Part shown: in pieces, positions 1 through 8,000 of the stretch | How positions within the stretch are numbered: position 1 is the first letter of the stretch | Layout: each line of letters begins with the position of its first letter | Virus record (IMG/VR): IMGVR_UViG_3300034027_000006 | Location: 1 to 60,105 of that record | DNA: 60,105 nucleotides | Strand: one strand, 5' to 3' | Source of the DNA: a virus | Made by a program: the position numbers and the translations under genes | The notes under the pieces: model-generated | Databases searched by the model: none | The model's input: the letters and a program-made list of their open reading frames with translations, nothing else | What the model was told of the DNA's origin: nothing

Positions 1-127
1 CATAGCAACCGCACCCTAAGCACTGGCTAAACGCATCCCAAACGCATCCTAAACGCATACTAAACGCCAGCCAATCTCACCACATCCTCACCCCGCCCCA
101 CACTTCCCTCTACATAATAAAAAACCC
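1..127. repeat. Left inverted terminal repeat (127 bp)
   Basis: The first 127 bases are a perfect reverse complement of the last 127 bases (59979-60105); base 128 and its partner 59978 no longer match. The repeat contains 11-bp tandem units and ends inward in an A6/CCC tract. Just inside it lies a 7-bp stem (CTAGATC, 127-133; GATCTAG, 141-147). With the protelomerase-like gene at 48957 it is a natural candidate telomere. Because 127 is also a common maximum assembly k-mer, the outer limit of the repeat is uncertain. Confidence 0.95.
28..71. repeat. 11-bp tandem repeats inside the terminal repeat
   Basis: Four consecutive 11-mers start at 28, 39, 50 and 61: TAAACGCATCC, CAAACGCATCC, TAAACGCATAC, TAAACGCCAGC. 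The same array is present inverted at 60035-60078. A period of 11 places the units on one face of the helix, as expected for cooperative binding by a replication protein or telomere resolvase. The binding role is inference. Confidence 0.85.
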
Positions 128-193
128 TAGATCGTGCAGAGATCTAGAGGCCGTAAAAATTGGGGTTTTTGAATTGTACCTTTTAAGTGACAG

Positions 194-220
194 AAAAACC
201 CGCTAGGTTGGCTCAGCGGG
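194..220 (-). terminator. Rho-independent terminator of the left-arm minus-strand genes
   Basis: Read on the minus strand: stem CCCGCT, 10-nt loop, AGCGGG, then TTTTT. It lies about 55 bases beyond the stop of the leftmost minus-strand gene (276-866), so it should end leftward transcription before the terminal repeat. Between it and the repeat I see only short palindromes. Confidence 0.8.
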
Positions 221-275
221 CAAAGCGAATCAGATCTAATCTCTCACTCTAGATCTTCCTAGTTATTCTATAGGT

Positions 276-866
276 TTAATAGCCAGTCGGTCGGCTCCTG
301 GTTTTACATCTGTCATTAACTCGGCGTATCACTACGCCTTCGGCATTAGTTGCTAGCCCGTGACCCGGACAAGCAAACGCACAGCGATCACGATTTTCTA
401 TGTCATCTTGCGGTACTGGCTGCAATCTGTAACCCTGATGAGGACACTTAAAGTTCTCGACTTTTTGACCTAAGTAGTGATCTTCTATTGCTACAACAAA
501 ATCTAGGTATTTGCCCGCGATAGGCATAGATCGATGACACTGCAAGATTTTATAGAATGGCTCGCCGATAACTTCCTCTGCTAATAAAATCCTAGCAGGC
601 CACTCGCTCGGATCAAACTGCTCCCAGTAAGGTATTAATTGCTCGATTACTTCCCATTCTAAAAACCTGTAATCGTAATGAAAGTGAATCGGGTCAAATT
701 TTATTATTTTGCTGTCTGAGTGTGGCGGTGCGTCTATAATTGGCAACGCTTCATAAGTTATATAATCCCTTGCTCTCTCGCAATAGGTTGCCGCCTTAAC
801 ACATTTTACGCGAGCGTAGTCACCAGTTTTTACATTGTCTGATTGAGTCAGTTTAGTCTCGATCAT
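276..866 (-). CDS. Rieske-like [2Fe-2S] motif protein
   Basis: A 196-residue protein whose C-terminal third carries C-P-H (C141, H143) and C-P-G-H-G (C166, H169) followed by a glycine-containing turn. This is the CxH...CxxH cluster-ligand arrangement of Rieske [2Fe-2S] proteins, although the 22-residue spacing between ligand pairs is longer than the usual 15-17. No membrane segment or oxygenase catalytic domain is visible; the N-terminal 130 residues match nothing I know. It has its own good promoter (898-925) and a terminator at 194. A redox or host-metabolism role is possible but inferred; a zinc site using the same Cys/His set is the main alternative. Confidence 0.55.
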   Translation of the reverse strand: MIETKLTQSDNVKTGDYARVKCVKAATYCERARDYITYEALPIIDAPPHSDSKIIKFDPIHFHYDYRFLEWEVIEQLIPYWEQFDPSEWPARILLAEEVIGEPFYKILQCHRSMPIAGKYLDFVVAIEDHYLGQKVENFKCPHQGYRLQPVPQDDIENRDRCAFACPGHGLATNAEGVVIRRVNDRCKTRSRPTGY

Positions 867-897
867 GTCGCTTTGTTTGTTTGTTTGCTTATCCTAT

Positions 898-925
898 CCT
901 ATACAATGTTATCCTGATTTGTCAA
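898..925 (-). promoter_or_regulatory. Sigma70-type promoter for the Rieske-like gene
   Basis: On the minus strand TTGACA (920-925) is followed after 16 bases by TATAGG (898-903). The spacer contains GGATAACAT and the sequence downstream of the -10 reads GGATAGGATAAG, so it also carries the GGATAAG-box vocabulary of the right-arm promoters. The -35 overlaps the 3' end of the next gene (922-1263). Confidence 0.7.
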
Positions 926-1263
926 GACCTGCCAGAGTTTTTTAAGTAACTCTTAATTTTCTTTAGCGCGGGGCTGTTGTTTATAACATTAGCGACCGTT
1001 GGATGGTAACTTGCTAGATCGTCCGCTTGTCTGTCTAGCTCTTGCATCCGCTGATAGAGACTACCTTTTTTGTCGTTTATCTCGCGGTATAATTCTATTA
1101 TCTTGAACAAATAGCCAGCCGAATAGATGATCAAAACTGTTGCGGTGCAAACTGTGATCAAGTCAATAGCTGAGTAATTATCCGGTTTGGATACCACGAT
1201 CGCAGATACTACACCGATGGCTAAGCCTCTGGCTAAGATTGAAATATTTTTTTCGTTCATCAA
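922..1263 (-). CDS. Small membrane protein, possible holin
   Basis: 113 residues with two hydrophobic stretches (about residues 10-25 and 33-52) and a charged, coiled-coil-prone C-terminal half. It lies next to a 52-residue two-span membrane protein (1265-1423) and the C39-like peptidase (1476-2276), all on the minus strand with almost no spacing. Size, topology and position next to a peptidase fit a holin or holin partner, but no holin family signature is recognised, so the role is inferred from context. Confidence 0.5.
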   Translation of the reverse strand: MMNEKNISILARGLAIGVVSAIVVSKPDNYSAIDLITVCTATVLIIYSAGYLFKIIELYREINDKKGSLYQRMQELDRQADDLASYHPTVANVINNSPALKKIKSYLKNSGRS

Positions 1264-1264
1264 C

Positions 1265-1423
1265 TTAAGTCTTTATTAGGATCAAAAATGCGACTACCCA
1301 AAAAAGTAGCAATAAAGAAGCGGGTAAAACCTCTAATTTTCCATTTGTCAACACTACTAAACCGACGCAAACGCCGACAAGAATTGTATAAGTAAAAGCG
1401 ATCCTGGTTTTTTTTGTTGCCAT
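1265..1423 (-). CDS. Very small two-span membrane protein, possible holin
   Basis: A 52-residue protein starting with ATG at 1423 and stopping at 1265, two bases before the next gene. It is mostly hydrophobic: a segment at about 10-26, a short polar turn with T-N-G-K, and a second segment at about 33-50, with a Lys/Arg-rich N-terminus. This is typical small-holin composition. It sits between the peptidase gene and the 113-residue membrane protein. Only a weak GGTAAA ribosome-binding sequence precedes the start. Confidence 0.55.
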   Translation of the reverse strand: MATKKTRIAFTYTILVGVCVGLVVLTNGKLEVLPASLLLLFWVVAFLILIKT

Positions 1424-1475
1424 TTTTACCGATTTAGTAGTGATTTATTGTGCCGATGCTTTGCCGATGATTTAG

Positions 1476-2276
1476 TTAGTTGTCAGCAAAAACAGTCGGG
1501 ACACCGTTAACATGAGTAGGAATTCGCCCCCAACCTAAGCTACCACGAGGGAACCACAGGCGCTCGAAAGTGGCTATACTACACCTATCGTTTTTACCCG
1601 CTTCGGGTAAGTTTGAGATCCATTCGTCACTAGCTCCAAGTCTTGCGCCATTTGGATCGTGTATTTCTATGACACCAGCAAGCAGATTAAAGCCTTTACC
1701 TAACACGATGTGACCTTGATCCGGCCCTTTGTAGTCAAACCCCATAACGAGAGGAATATCATTCCTGATAGCTATATAAAAATCCTCTAACGTCAAAGAA
1801 GTAGACCAAAAAGATTCTATCCCGAACTGCCGCAGTGTTGCGGTGTTTGCGTCGTGATTTGTGGTGTCGCCGTGGCGATCTAATTCTGCTAAGTATATAC
1901 TTTCTGGCTGTTTAAACCCTCGCTTAATTGCCTCGGCGTCTAACCAGCCATTCCGCAATTTGTTCAACAGCATCGCGTTACAAGTTGCGTTACATTCCCT
2001 TGAACCATAACCACCGGGATTATCCCGTTGATAGTAATAGCTAACATCTAGGCTTATTATTTCTTGCTCAAAATTCCAGTGATGGACGTAAATATAAGCT
2101 CGATCAAACTCGTGATTGATTAGCTCAATCAATAGGTGATCGTTTAGCGCTGGTGTCACTTTAGACACTTGTAATGCCTGACCCTTTTGGATCGTTATTT
2201 TCTCGTGACTTGCTAGACTTTTGGAGTCTTTTAGCTTGGTTTTTAACACTGTTGAGACTCTTGCTTGTATGGTCAT
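1476..2276 (-). CDS. C39-like cysteine peptidase, probable endolysin
   Basis: 266 residues. The segment Y-Q-R-D-N-x-x-G-G-Y-G-S-R-E-C-N-A-T-C-N-A-M (about 81-102) matches the active-site start of C39-like papain-fold peptidases; C95 or C99 would be the nucleophile. The His is in Q-G-H-I-V-L (H189) and the third residue in H-D-P-N-G (D207/N209). The N-terminal 75 residues look like a separate small beta domain. No signal peptide is visible, so it would need a holin, and two small membrane proteins follow directly. The expected job is cutting peptidoglycan cross-links at lysis; a role in tail-tip entry is less likely from its position. Confidence 0.6.
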   Translation of the reverse strand: MTIQARVSTVLKTKLKDSKSLASHEKITIQKGQALQVSKVTPALNDHLLIELINHEFDRAYIYVHHWNFEQEIISLDVSYYYQRDNPGGYGSRECNATCNAMLLNKLRNGWLDAEAIKRGFKQPESIYLAELDRHGDTTNHDANTATLRQFGIESFWSTSLTLEDFYIAIRNDIPLVMGFDYKGPDQGHIVLGKGFNLLAGVIEIHDPNGARLGASDEWISNLPEAGKNDRCSIATFERLWFPRGSLGWGRIPTHVNGVPTVFADN

Positions 2277-2308
2277 ATTTTTAGATCCTTTTTGCTCAAT
2301 ATTTGCCC

Positions 2309-2341
2309 GGATAACATCGGTGTGTTATAGTAGGATAAGAT
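2309..2341. promoter_or_regulatory. GGATAAG-box region between divergent genes
   Basis: Contains GGATAACATC (2309-2318), TTATAGT (2325-2331) and GGATAAGAT (2333-2341) between the minus-strand peptidase (start 2276) and the plus-strand gene at 2409. The elements match the repeated promoter-operator seen upstream of most right-arm genes, so this intergenic region probably belongs to the same regulon. Confidence 0.5.
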
Positions 2342-2408
2342 TAGCCGATGGGGTGCGGTGAACACCCCATAAACTCGGCGGCCAGTCCCAAAACAAACTA
2401 ACCTAACC

Positions 2409-2777
2409 ATGAGCTTAACACAAACGATTCGCACAGCAATAGAGCAAGATAAACACGGAAACACGCACCCGATTGACTTTGATCACGTCTGGCGCGAGTT
2501 GGGTTACGTGCAGCGTAACCGAGCAGGGCGTCAAATTATCTTTAATCTGAGCGCGGGTGATGATTACATCCTGCTAGTTGATACCGATGCCACCAAAGGC
2601 CGCAAAGGTCGCAAAGCGCCACTAAATCGCATAACTTTGACTCTTAAAGGTTTTGAAAAATTAGCTCGCCTCACCAAAACCGATCGAGGTCGTCAAGCGC
2701 TTGCAAATTTTACCGAGCTACAAGCAGAATTGAGACGAGCGTATATTGACGCATTAGAGCGCGCTTATGGTCTATAA
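2409..2777 (+). CDS. AntA/MSV199-like antirepressor-type protein
   Basis: 122 residues. The order F-D-x-V-W-R-E-L-G-Y ... (loop with K-G-R-K-G-R-K) ... I-T-L-T-L-K-G-F-E-K-L-A-R-L-T-K-T-D-R-G resembles phage antirepressor N-terminal domains of the AntA/MSV199 type, where a nucleotide-binding-like fold is followed by the T-x-x-G-K/R helix. It is the only plus-strand gene in this part of the left arm, with its own terminator at 2806. Such proteins usually modulate the lytic-lysogenic switch; here that role is inferred. Confidence 0.45.
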   Translation: MSLTQTIRTAIEQDKHGNTHPIDFDHVWRELGYVQRNRAGRQIIFNLSAGDDYILLVDTDATKGRKGRKAPLNRITLTLKGFEKLARLTKTDRGRQALANFTELQAELRRAYIDALERAYGL

Positions 2778-3082
2778 CGTGTAAACACTCTTAAGCCCCG
2801 TTTAACCCGCCTTAGTAGCGGGTTTTTTAATGGCTGCTTGGCTGATAAGTCAAACTCTAGCTCGTGCCTGTCGAGGTGTTGCAATATTTGGCGAGCATCT
2901 AAGTTGTAGATGTGGCGACCGTCTTTGCAACCCAAATATTTAAACTTTACTGGGAAGCTAAAAACTTGCTGACGCGAATATACCTGTACTACTGGCGTTA
3001 AGTTCAATTGTCGCGTAAACGGGTTAGATTGTATCGCCGCAATCGATTTAACTGCTTGTTTTCTCAGTTCCACTGTATCCAT
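2765..3082 (-). CDS. Hypothetical protein, 105 aa
   Basis: Not recognised. Basic 105-residue protein with a beta-rich middle (V-V-Q-V-Y-S-R-Q-Q-V-F-S-F-P-V-K) and a Lys/Arg-rich C-terminus encoded across the opposing gene's terminator. It is followed upstream by the 72-aa gene (3087-3305) with a 4-base gap, and both precede the terminase pair in the same minus-strand run. No membrane segment or metal motif is visible. Confidence 0.6.
   Translation of the reverse strand: MDTVELRKQAVKSIAAIQSNPFTRQLNLTPVVQVYSRQQVFSFPVKFKYLGCKDGRHIYNLDARQILQHLDRHELEFDLSAKQPLKNPLLRRVKRGLRVFTRYRP
2806..2828 (+). terminator. Terminator of the 2409 gene, inside an opposing gene
   Basis: CCCGC, 7-nt loop, GCGGG, T6 on the plus strand. 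It lies inside the 3' coding end of the minus-strand gene 2765-3082, so the two genes overlap by 13 bp and the terminator encodes part of the opposing protein's C-terminus. Confidence 0.8.
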
Positions 3083-3086
3083 AGTT

Positions 3087-3305
3087 TTAACCTCTGTCTA
3101 GTGGGTAATACTTGATAATAAGCGGAAATAGTGGCAGAAAGCAAATATAAATTGCTAATGTTTTGCCGCCGTCCAAGTCCGTCTCTAAATCCCAGAACAT
3201 CCCTACCCATAAATCGCGAATCTCAAACTTTAGATATACGGATATCAAGCCTCTGAGAAAATACGCGCTGCGACAAAACCAGAAAGTATTTTTAGATTTG
3301 TCCAT
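3087..3305 (-). CDS. Small conserved-looking phage protein, 72 aa
   Basis: 72 residues containing E-I-R-D-L-W-V-G-M-F-W-D and I-C-F-L-P-L-F-P. This pattern (D-L-W-x-G-x-F/Y-W-D ... PLP) resembles a widespread, uncharacterised small phage protein family. A hydrophobic stretch near residues 50-65 could be a membrane segment. It lies 5 bases from the large terminase stop. Function unknown. Confidence 0.55.
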   Translation of the reverse strand: MDKSKNTFWFCRSAYFLRGLISVYLKFEIRDLWVGMFWDLETDLDGGKTLAIYICFLPLFPLIIKYYPLDRG

Positions 3306-3310
3306 TTTCT

Positions 3311-4774
3311 TTATGTACTCCCCATTGGTAAACGTTTAGGTATATATTCGCTCGCCATCACAGCTAGAGCTAAAGCAAACGCGCAATCGTCGCGCTTACC
3401 TTTTTCGAGCGCTCCTAGCTTTTTATCTTGCCGCCTAAAATCTCGGAGTTGTTTAGCTAATGGTGGATCTCGCAATTGGTCAATGTATGGCGGTATTTTT
3501 ATTTTTCTCTCTTCCAGCAGCAATCCTAAGCTCATTATTGCATTAGGGATATCTGATTCGGTTATGTCTATTACCCGGCTGGATTTGTTCGCTTCCCTTA
3601 ATCTACTGGCTATTTCCTCGCCGCCGTCAGCACGTTTTAAAACTATTGCTGCGGGGTAATAACCTCGCGTAGCCGCGTTAACTAGAGCGATCGCTGTATT
3701 CGCGGATCTACTACGCTCGCTGACACACTTAACCACAATACCATCAACTAAGCATACTGCGGCTGTATGTGTCCCGTTGAAATATAAACCGATAGAGCAA
3801 CTTTTGACCGAGGGATCAGGCCTTCTATCTCTGATTTCAGCATCGGCAATCGATTCGGCGCTGAAGACTTCGATCGCTGCGTCCGAGAATTCGAGATTAA
3901 ATTCTCGTTTTGCGTCCACTAGATCCATGTTTAATTTTTTTGCCATATCCTCCACAAAATTGTCGTTTTGAGAGTATTTAGGGTGACACTTCCAATGTAT
4001 AAAAACTTTGGCATTGCCGTTCCCGTCTTTAAACCAGTAAAATCCGGGCAAATTGTCAGAGTATAACTCACCTTTTGCAACTTGCGAGCAGATATCCTCA
4101 ATATCCCGATCGCCGTTGTTTTCGGTTAGTTTATCCCAGTACCAGCCCGACTTAGCTGACGGGGTAGATACTATAATCACCTTTGCATCGTCACCCGTTA
4201 GAATTGTCGATCCTACCGATGCCGAGTAAATGCTTGCAATATTAGCTTGAAACGCCGCCTCGTCAAAAAACAAGTACATTAGAGAATCTGCGGATCTGTT
4301 TCCTTCTTTGCTGCTGTTGTGAGTCCTGATCTCGGCTCCATTTATTAGCCTGATTAACTTGCTTTCTTCCTTCTCTCTATCTAGTCTCGCTTGCTCTGCT
4401 AGCCATCGAATACGGCTATTTATGGCTGTTGCGTCATCCTCGTTACGCATAAAACAGCTAGCTGCGAAAGCGGGGTTTTTAGCTGCCTCGTGCAACAGTA
4501 ACGCGATGACCGATTGAGTAGTGCCTAATTGCCTTGTTTTTACTACTATGGTCGCAGGGTGTGCGGCAATTATTCGGGCAAGTAAGACTTGATATATATA
4601 AAGGTTGAAAGGCAGCATTTTGCCGCCCGACCGCATTACAATACTAGAGCAAAAATCATCGAGTTTGTCCGGGACTATTAGTAGTTTAGTCTCGTTTTTT
4701 CGAGTAGAAAGTTGCTCTAGTTTTAATTGTACTTTTGCTAGTCGGTCGCTAAATGCTCTTAAGCTTGTCGGCAT
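3311..4774 (-). CDS. terL: Terminase large subunit
   Basis: 487 residues, normal length for the DNA-packaging motor. The ATPase half has a Walker A-like K-T-R-Q-L-G-T-T-Q-S (79-88), Walker B L-M-Y-L-F-F-D-E-A (165-173) and S-T-P-S coupling motif near 203. In the C-terminal nuclease half a D-D-C-A-F-A-L-A motif near 461 matches the last carboxylates of the RNase H-fold nuclease, but where the first catalytic Asp is expected the sequence reads C-S-I-G-L-Y-F-N-G, without an Asp. The start overlaps the end of the preceding gene (4759-5064) by 16 bases, a usual small-large terminase arrangement. It would cut and translocate DNA into the prohead through the portal. Confidence 0.85.
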   Translation of the reverse strand: MPTSLRAFSDRLAKVQLKLEQLSTRKNETKLLIVPDKLDDFCSSIVMRSGGKMLPFNLYIYQVLLARIIAAHPATIVVKTRQLGTTQSVIALLLHEAAKNPAFAASCFMRNEDDATAINSRIRWLAEQARLDREKEESKLIRLINGAEIRTHNSSKEGNRSADSLMYLFFDEAAFQANIASIYSASVGSTILTGDDAKVIIVSTPSAKSGWYWDKLTENNGDRDIEDICSQVAKGELYSDNLPGFYWFKDGNGNAKVFIHWKCHPKYSQNDNFVEDMAKKLNMDLVDAKREFNLEFSDAAIEVFSAESIADAEIRDRRPDPSVKSCSIGLYFNGTHTAAVCLVDGIVVKCVSERSRSANTAIALVNAATRGYYPAAIVLKRADGGEEIASRLREANKSSRVIDITESDIPNAIMSLGLLLEERKIKIPPYIDQLRDPPLAKQLRDFRRQDKKLGALEKGKRDDCAFALALAVMASEYIPKRLPMGST

Positions 4775-5064
4775 TTTTCCTCTAAATGCTTTAGCAGTGG
4801 CAGATCTTCTACGACCTTAACCTCGGCTATTTTCATCAGGATTTCTAACAGCATTTTCGATGCTGCGATTTTATCTTTGTTGTCGCTCCCCTCGTCGCTG
4901 ATTATGTCGGTCATTTTTTCGACGCCAAGCGCTACGCCTTCCAGCGCATCACTTAGGATCGTGTCATAACTAACACTGTTCTTTTTGCCTTGCCCTTTTT
5001 CTGGTTGTGTCTCTAGCTGATGCACTTGCGGTTGCACCAGTTGAATCGGCCCTTTTTTTCGCAT
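4759..5064 (-). CDS. Probable terminase small subunit
   Basis: 101 residues, mainly helical, with a basic Q-rich N-terminus and an acidic helical C-terminus. No helix-turn-helix can be named with confidence. The call rests on size and on its position immediately before terL with a 16-base overlap in the same direction. If correct it recognises the packaging site; the alternative is an unrelated regulatory protein. Confidence 0.45.
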   Translation of the reverse strand: MRKKGPIQLVQPQVHQLETQPEKGQGKKNSVSYDTILSDALEGVALGVEKMTDIISDEGSDNKDKIAASKMLLEILMKIAEVKVVEDLPLLKHLEEKCRQA

Positions 5065-5076
5065 TGTATTAGCCTG

Positions 5077-8000
5077 TTAAATCGTCTCGACAATTATTTC
5101 TACTTGCGATAATTTTAACAGTATTTGCCCGACTGTGTGCTTAACCCAGACTAGCCAATCCTCAGTATTTACAAGTCTTCTAGGTTTGCTCAGGAGTTTG
5201 ACGCGATCGCCAATCTTGATCTCTGGATTGCCTACCTCTGATTTTATGGCAAACTCAAACTCGCGCCAGTTAATGCCGTCTAGTTCTGGCGGTACGGTTG
5301 CCAAGTCTGAGACTTGGGCGAGACTTGGCTCGGACTTGGCGACCTCGATCGGCGCTTCCTGTGCCTTCGCTTCTACTTGCTGTTTCAACACTTCGGGTAA
5401 TACCCAGTCGGTGTTAAATTGCACGTAGCGACGCTCTACCGCTTCATTTATAGCCATCCTGACGGGGCTATCGAGCCAAGTGTCATCTAAGGCATAAGTG
5501 TTAAGTCGCTCGCCGTCTTTCTGCACTTTTTGGCATGGCCCCAATTTTAGGCCCACAACCTCTAAAACTTTCCGCAGGTATTTAATCGAGTCCGTTTTGC
5601 CCTTGTTTGCTCCTTTGGCTATTACTGGCACTTTAAAGCCAAGTGCTGCAATAATTCGCTCGCGCCTGCCGAGCTTGCATAACTCAACTAATTCGGGGCT
5701 ATCTTTATGCCAGACTTTCTCACGGTCTAAAAAGCGCTCTATTTTTAGGTATTGTAGGGCTTTGATTTTTAGATTAGGTGAGTAAAGGTCAGGCAAGTAT
5801 ATAGCCCGTTGAGTCGCGATTTTTGCCCAGTTGTTTTGTTGTCTTTTGTTGGCAGTATCGGGATTGTGGAACATATAGAAAAACTCAGCGGCTCTTATTG
5901 CCTTCGGATCGTCATATTTCAAAAACTCGATAAAATCAGCACTCCAAAGATCGGTTAACTCTATACCTGGTAGCAAGTTTTTGTAACTGTGTTTGATCAG
6001 CTTAACTCGCTCTGGCCAGGTAACATTCCAGCCGCCTGTTAGTTTCTCTGCTTGTTCGTCGGTGATATCTGCGGCCTCGAATATCTCTTTTGCGGTCGTT
6101 TTTTTGACTTCCTCAGATGCCATTTTTAACGCGGCTTCTACTTTCCCATCTGCATAGATAAACTTTTTCTCTAGCTCGTGGCCAGCGTCTTCTAATGCAA
6201 AAATCAAACACTCTTGTAGATTCTTGCGCTCGAATGCTTCTTTTTGAGCGACAGTGATAGCAAAAAGGTTATCAGGATCGGTTTGAGCTTCTGCTATTAG
6301 GTCTAAAAATTGTTGACCTAGCCAGCCTTTATTTAGTCTGAGGTGCGAGATATCCATCTCGGCTAACTCTACTAACTTAGAGGCTGCTGCGTTAATTGTG
6401 TCGAGGTTTGCGTCGGTATTTCCTCTTAAAAATGACTGCTTAGGTATTGATATATGCCAGATACTTTCAGGGCATCGGTTTCGAGCCATTATCTGCATAG
6501 AGTTATCTGTACCGATTACACCTCTAAATAATCCGTAGCTGTGGGCAAAATAGCCGGGGCGATTGAAGTCTATCCCGCTCTCTGCTGTAGGGCTACACAA
6601 TATATAAAAAGGTTGGTGAGCGTCGATCCATTTATTAGCATCATCAAGGCATTTTCTTGCTTCTGTACCAGGGCTAACCGTTTTAGAGTCAATACGCAAA
6701 CCCTCTAGCCCCGCTTCTATTAGTAGTAACTCGATTTGCTCTAACAGTTTTTGTGAGTCACTAAAGACGATAAATGGTTTTGTCGCGGATAACATCGGGG
6801 CAACAAAAGGTGAGAGGTTTTTGTCGTCAAATTTACCCGATTTTGTGGGAGTGCCAAGCAGTATCTCGACTTTAGCTTTAGGTCGCTGCTTTTTGTTTTC
6901 TAGCTTGACTAGCTTTTTGTTTGGCGCTTTGTCTGCCAACCATTTAGCTACCCAGTCAGCAAAATTACCGTCTAGGAATATACAGCAATAAGACAGATCG
7001 ATCGCCTGCCTAAAAAGTTCTAAAGATTCGATCCTATCCTTGCGGTGTGTAGCACTTGCTGCAATGTGTAAAGCTACTGACATCGCCTCATCAATTATTA
7101 CTACTTTATTCCTAAACCATTCGGGATTAGAAAACTTTTTGATCGAGTTCGTACAAAGCGCGAGGCGACTTTGTGGATCTTTCATCATGATCAAAAGTTC
7201 TTCGCGTAAGTGAGAAAAAGACGGGATTCTAGTAGTGAAGTTGTAGATCAGCGAATTGCGAGCAAACAGTGCGATCGCGCCTTTATCCTCAAACGGCCCA
7301 CCCTTTGCGAACAGTCCCTCTAGTTGGCGAGTTTTCCCAGAACCTAGCCCCGATTTTACGGCTAGCATAATGCCTTCGGATGGAGCATCAAAGCTTACAA
7401 ATTCTGACTCTTGGACTAGATCAGGAGTAAATTCTCGCTTATGTATCCACCAACCCCAATCATTAGGACGCTCTGGCGCTTCTGTTTTTGACTGTTCAAC
7501 TGCCTCTAATGCTTTGCGCTCCTGTCGTGGCAGTGTTGACGATTTACGCTTTGGTGGCTCTATTTCTTTCGGCTTTTTATACTGTTCTACAATTTGCCAG
7601 AATTGGTGTAAATGCAGTATTTTAACACCGTCAAAATTTTCTAGTTCGTCTATATCATCAGCAGTTTTATCGACTTGTCCCCACCAAGCAATTAAAGGTC
7701 GGTATCCCTCACGCTCTAACCAATTTATTTGACGTTCTAGCCTGTCAGTAACATGATGGTTAATCACGTCGCCCGCGTCAATTGTCATTATCAATTCACG
7801 GGTTTGATACTTGTCTGTCAAATGTTCAAGCGTGGCTCGTGTGTTTTTTGGCGAGCTTGCATATAAGCCGCCAGCCGCTCCAATTACCGGGGCCTTCAAT
7901 CTTAGATTAGCGATCGCTGGTTTCATGCCCGCGCTGTCTGTTAGCCAGATCTTATCCTGTGGCCCTTCTATCGCCTCGTCGCAACAGGTGATCGGGTTTT

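Noticed and set aside
1-127. Terminal repeats as ends of a Mu-like or Tn7-like transposon
   Set aside because: No transposase (DDE) or transposition partner gene was found, and the ends do not carry the TG...CA termini usual for Mu. A resolvase-like gene and plasmid replicase fit better.
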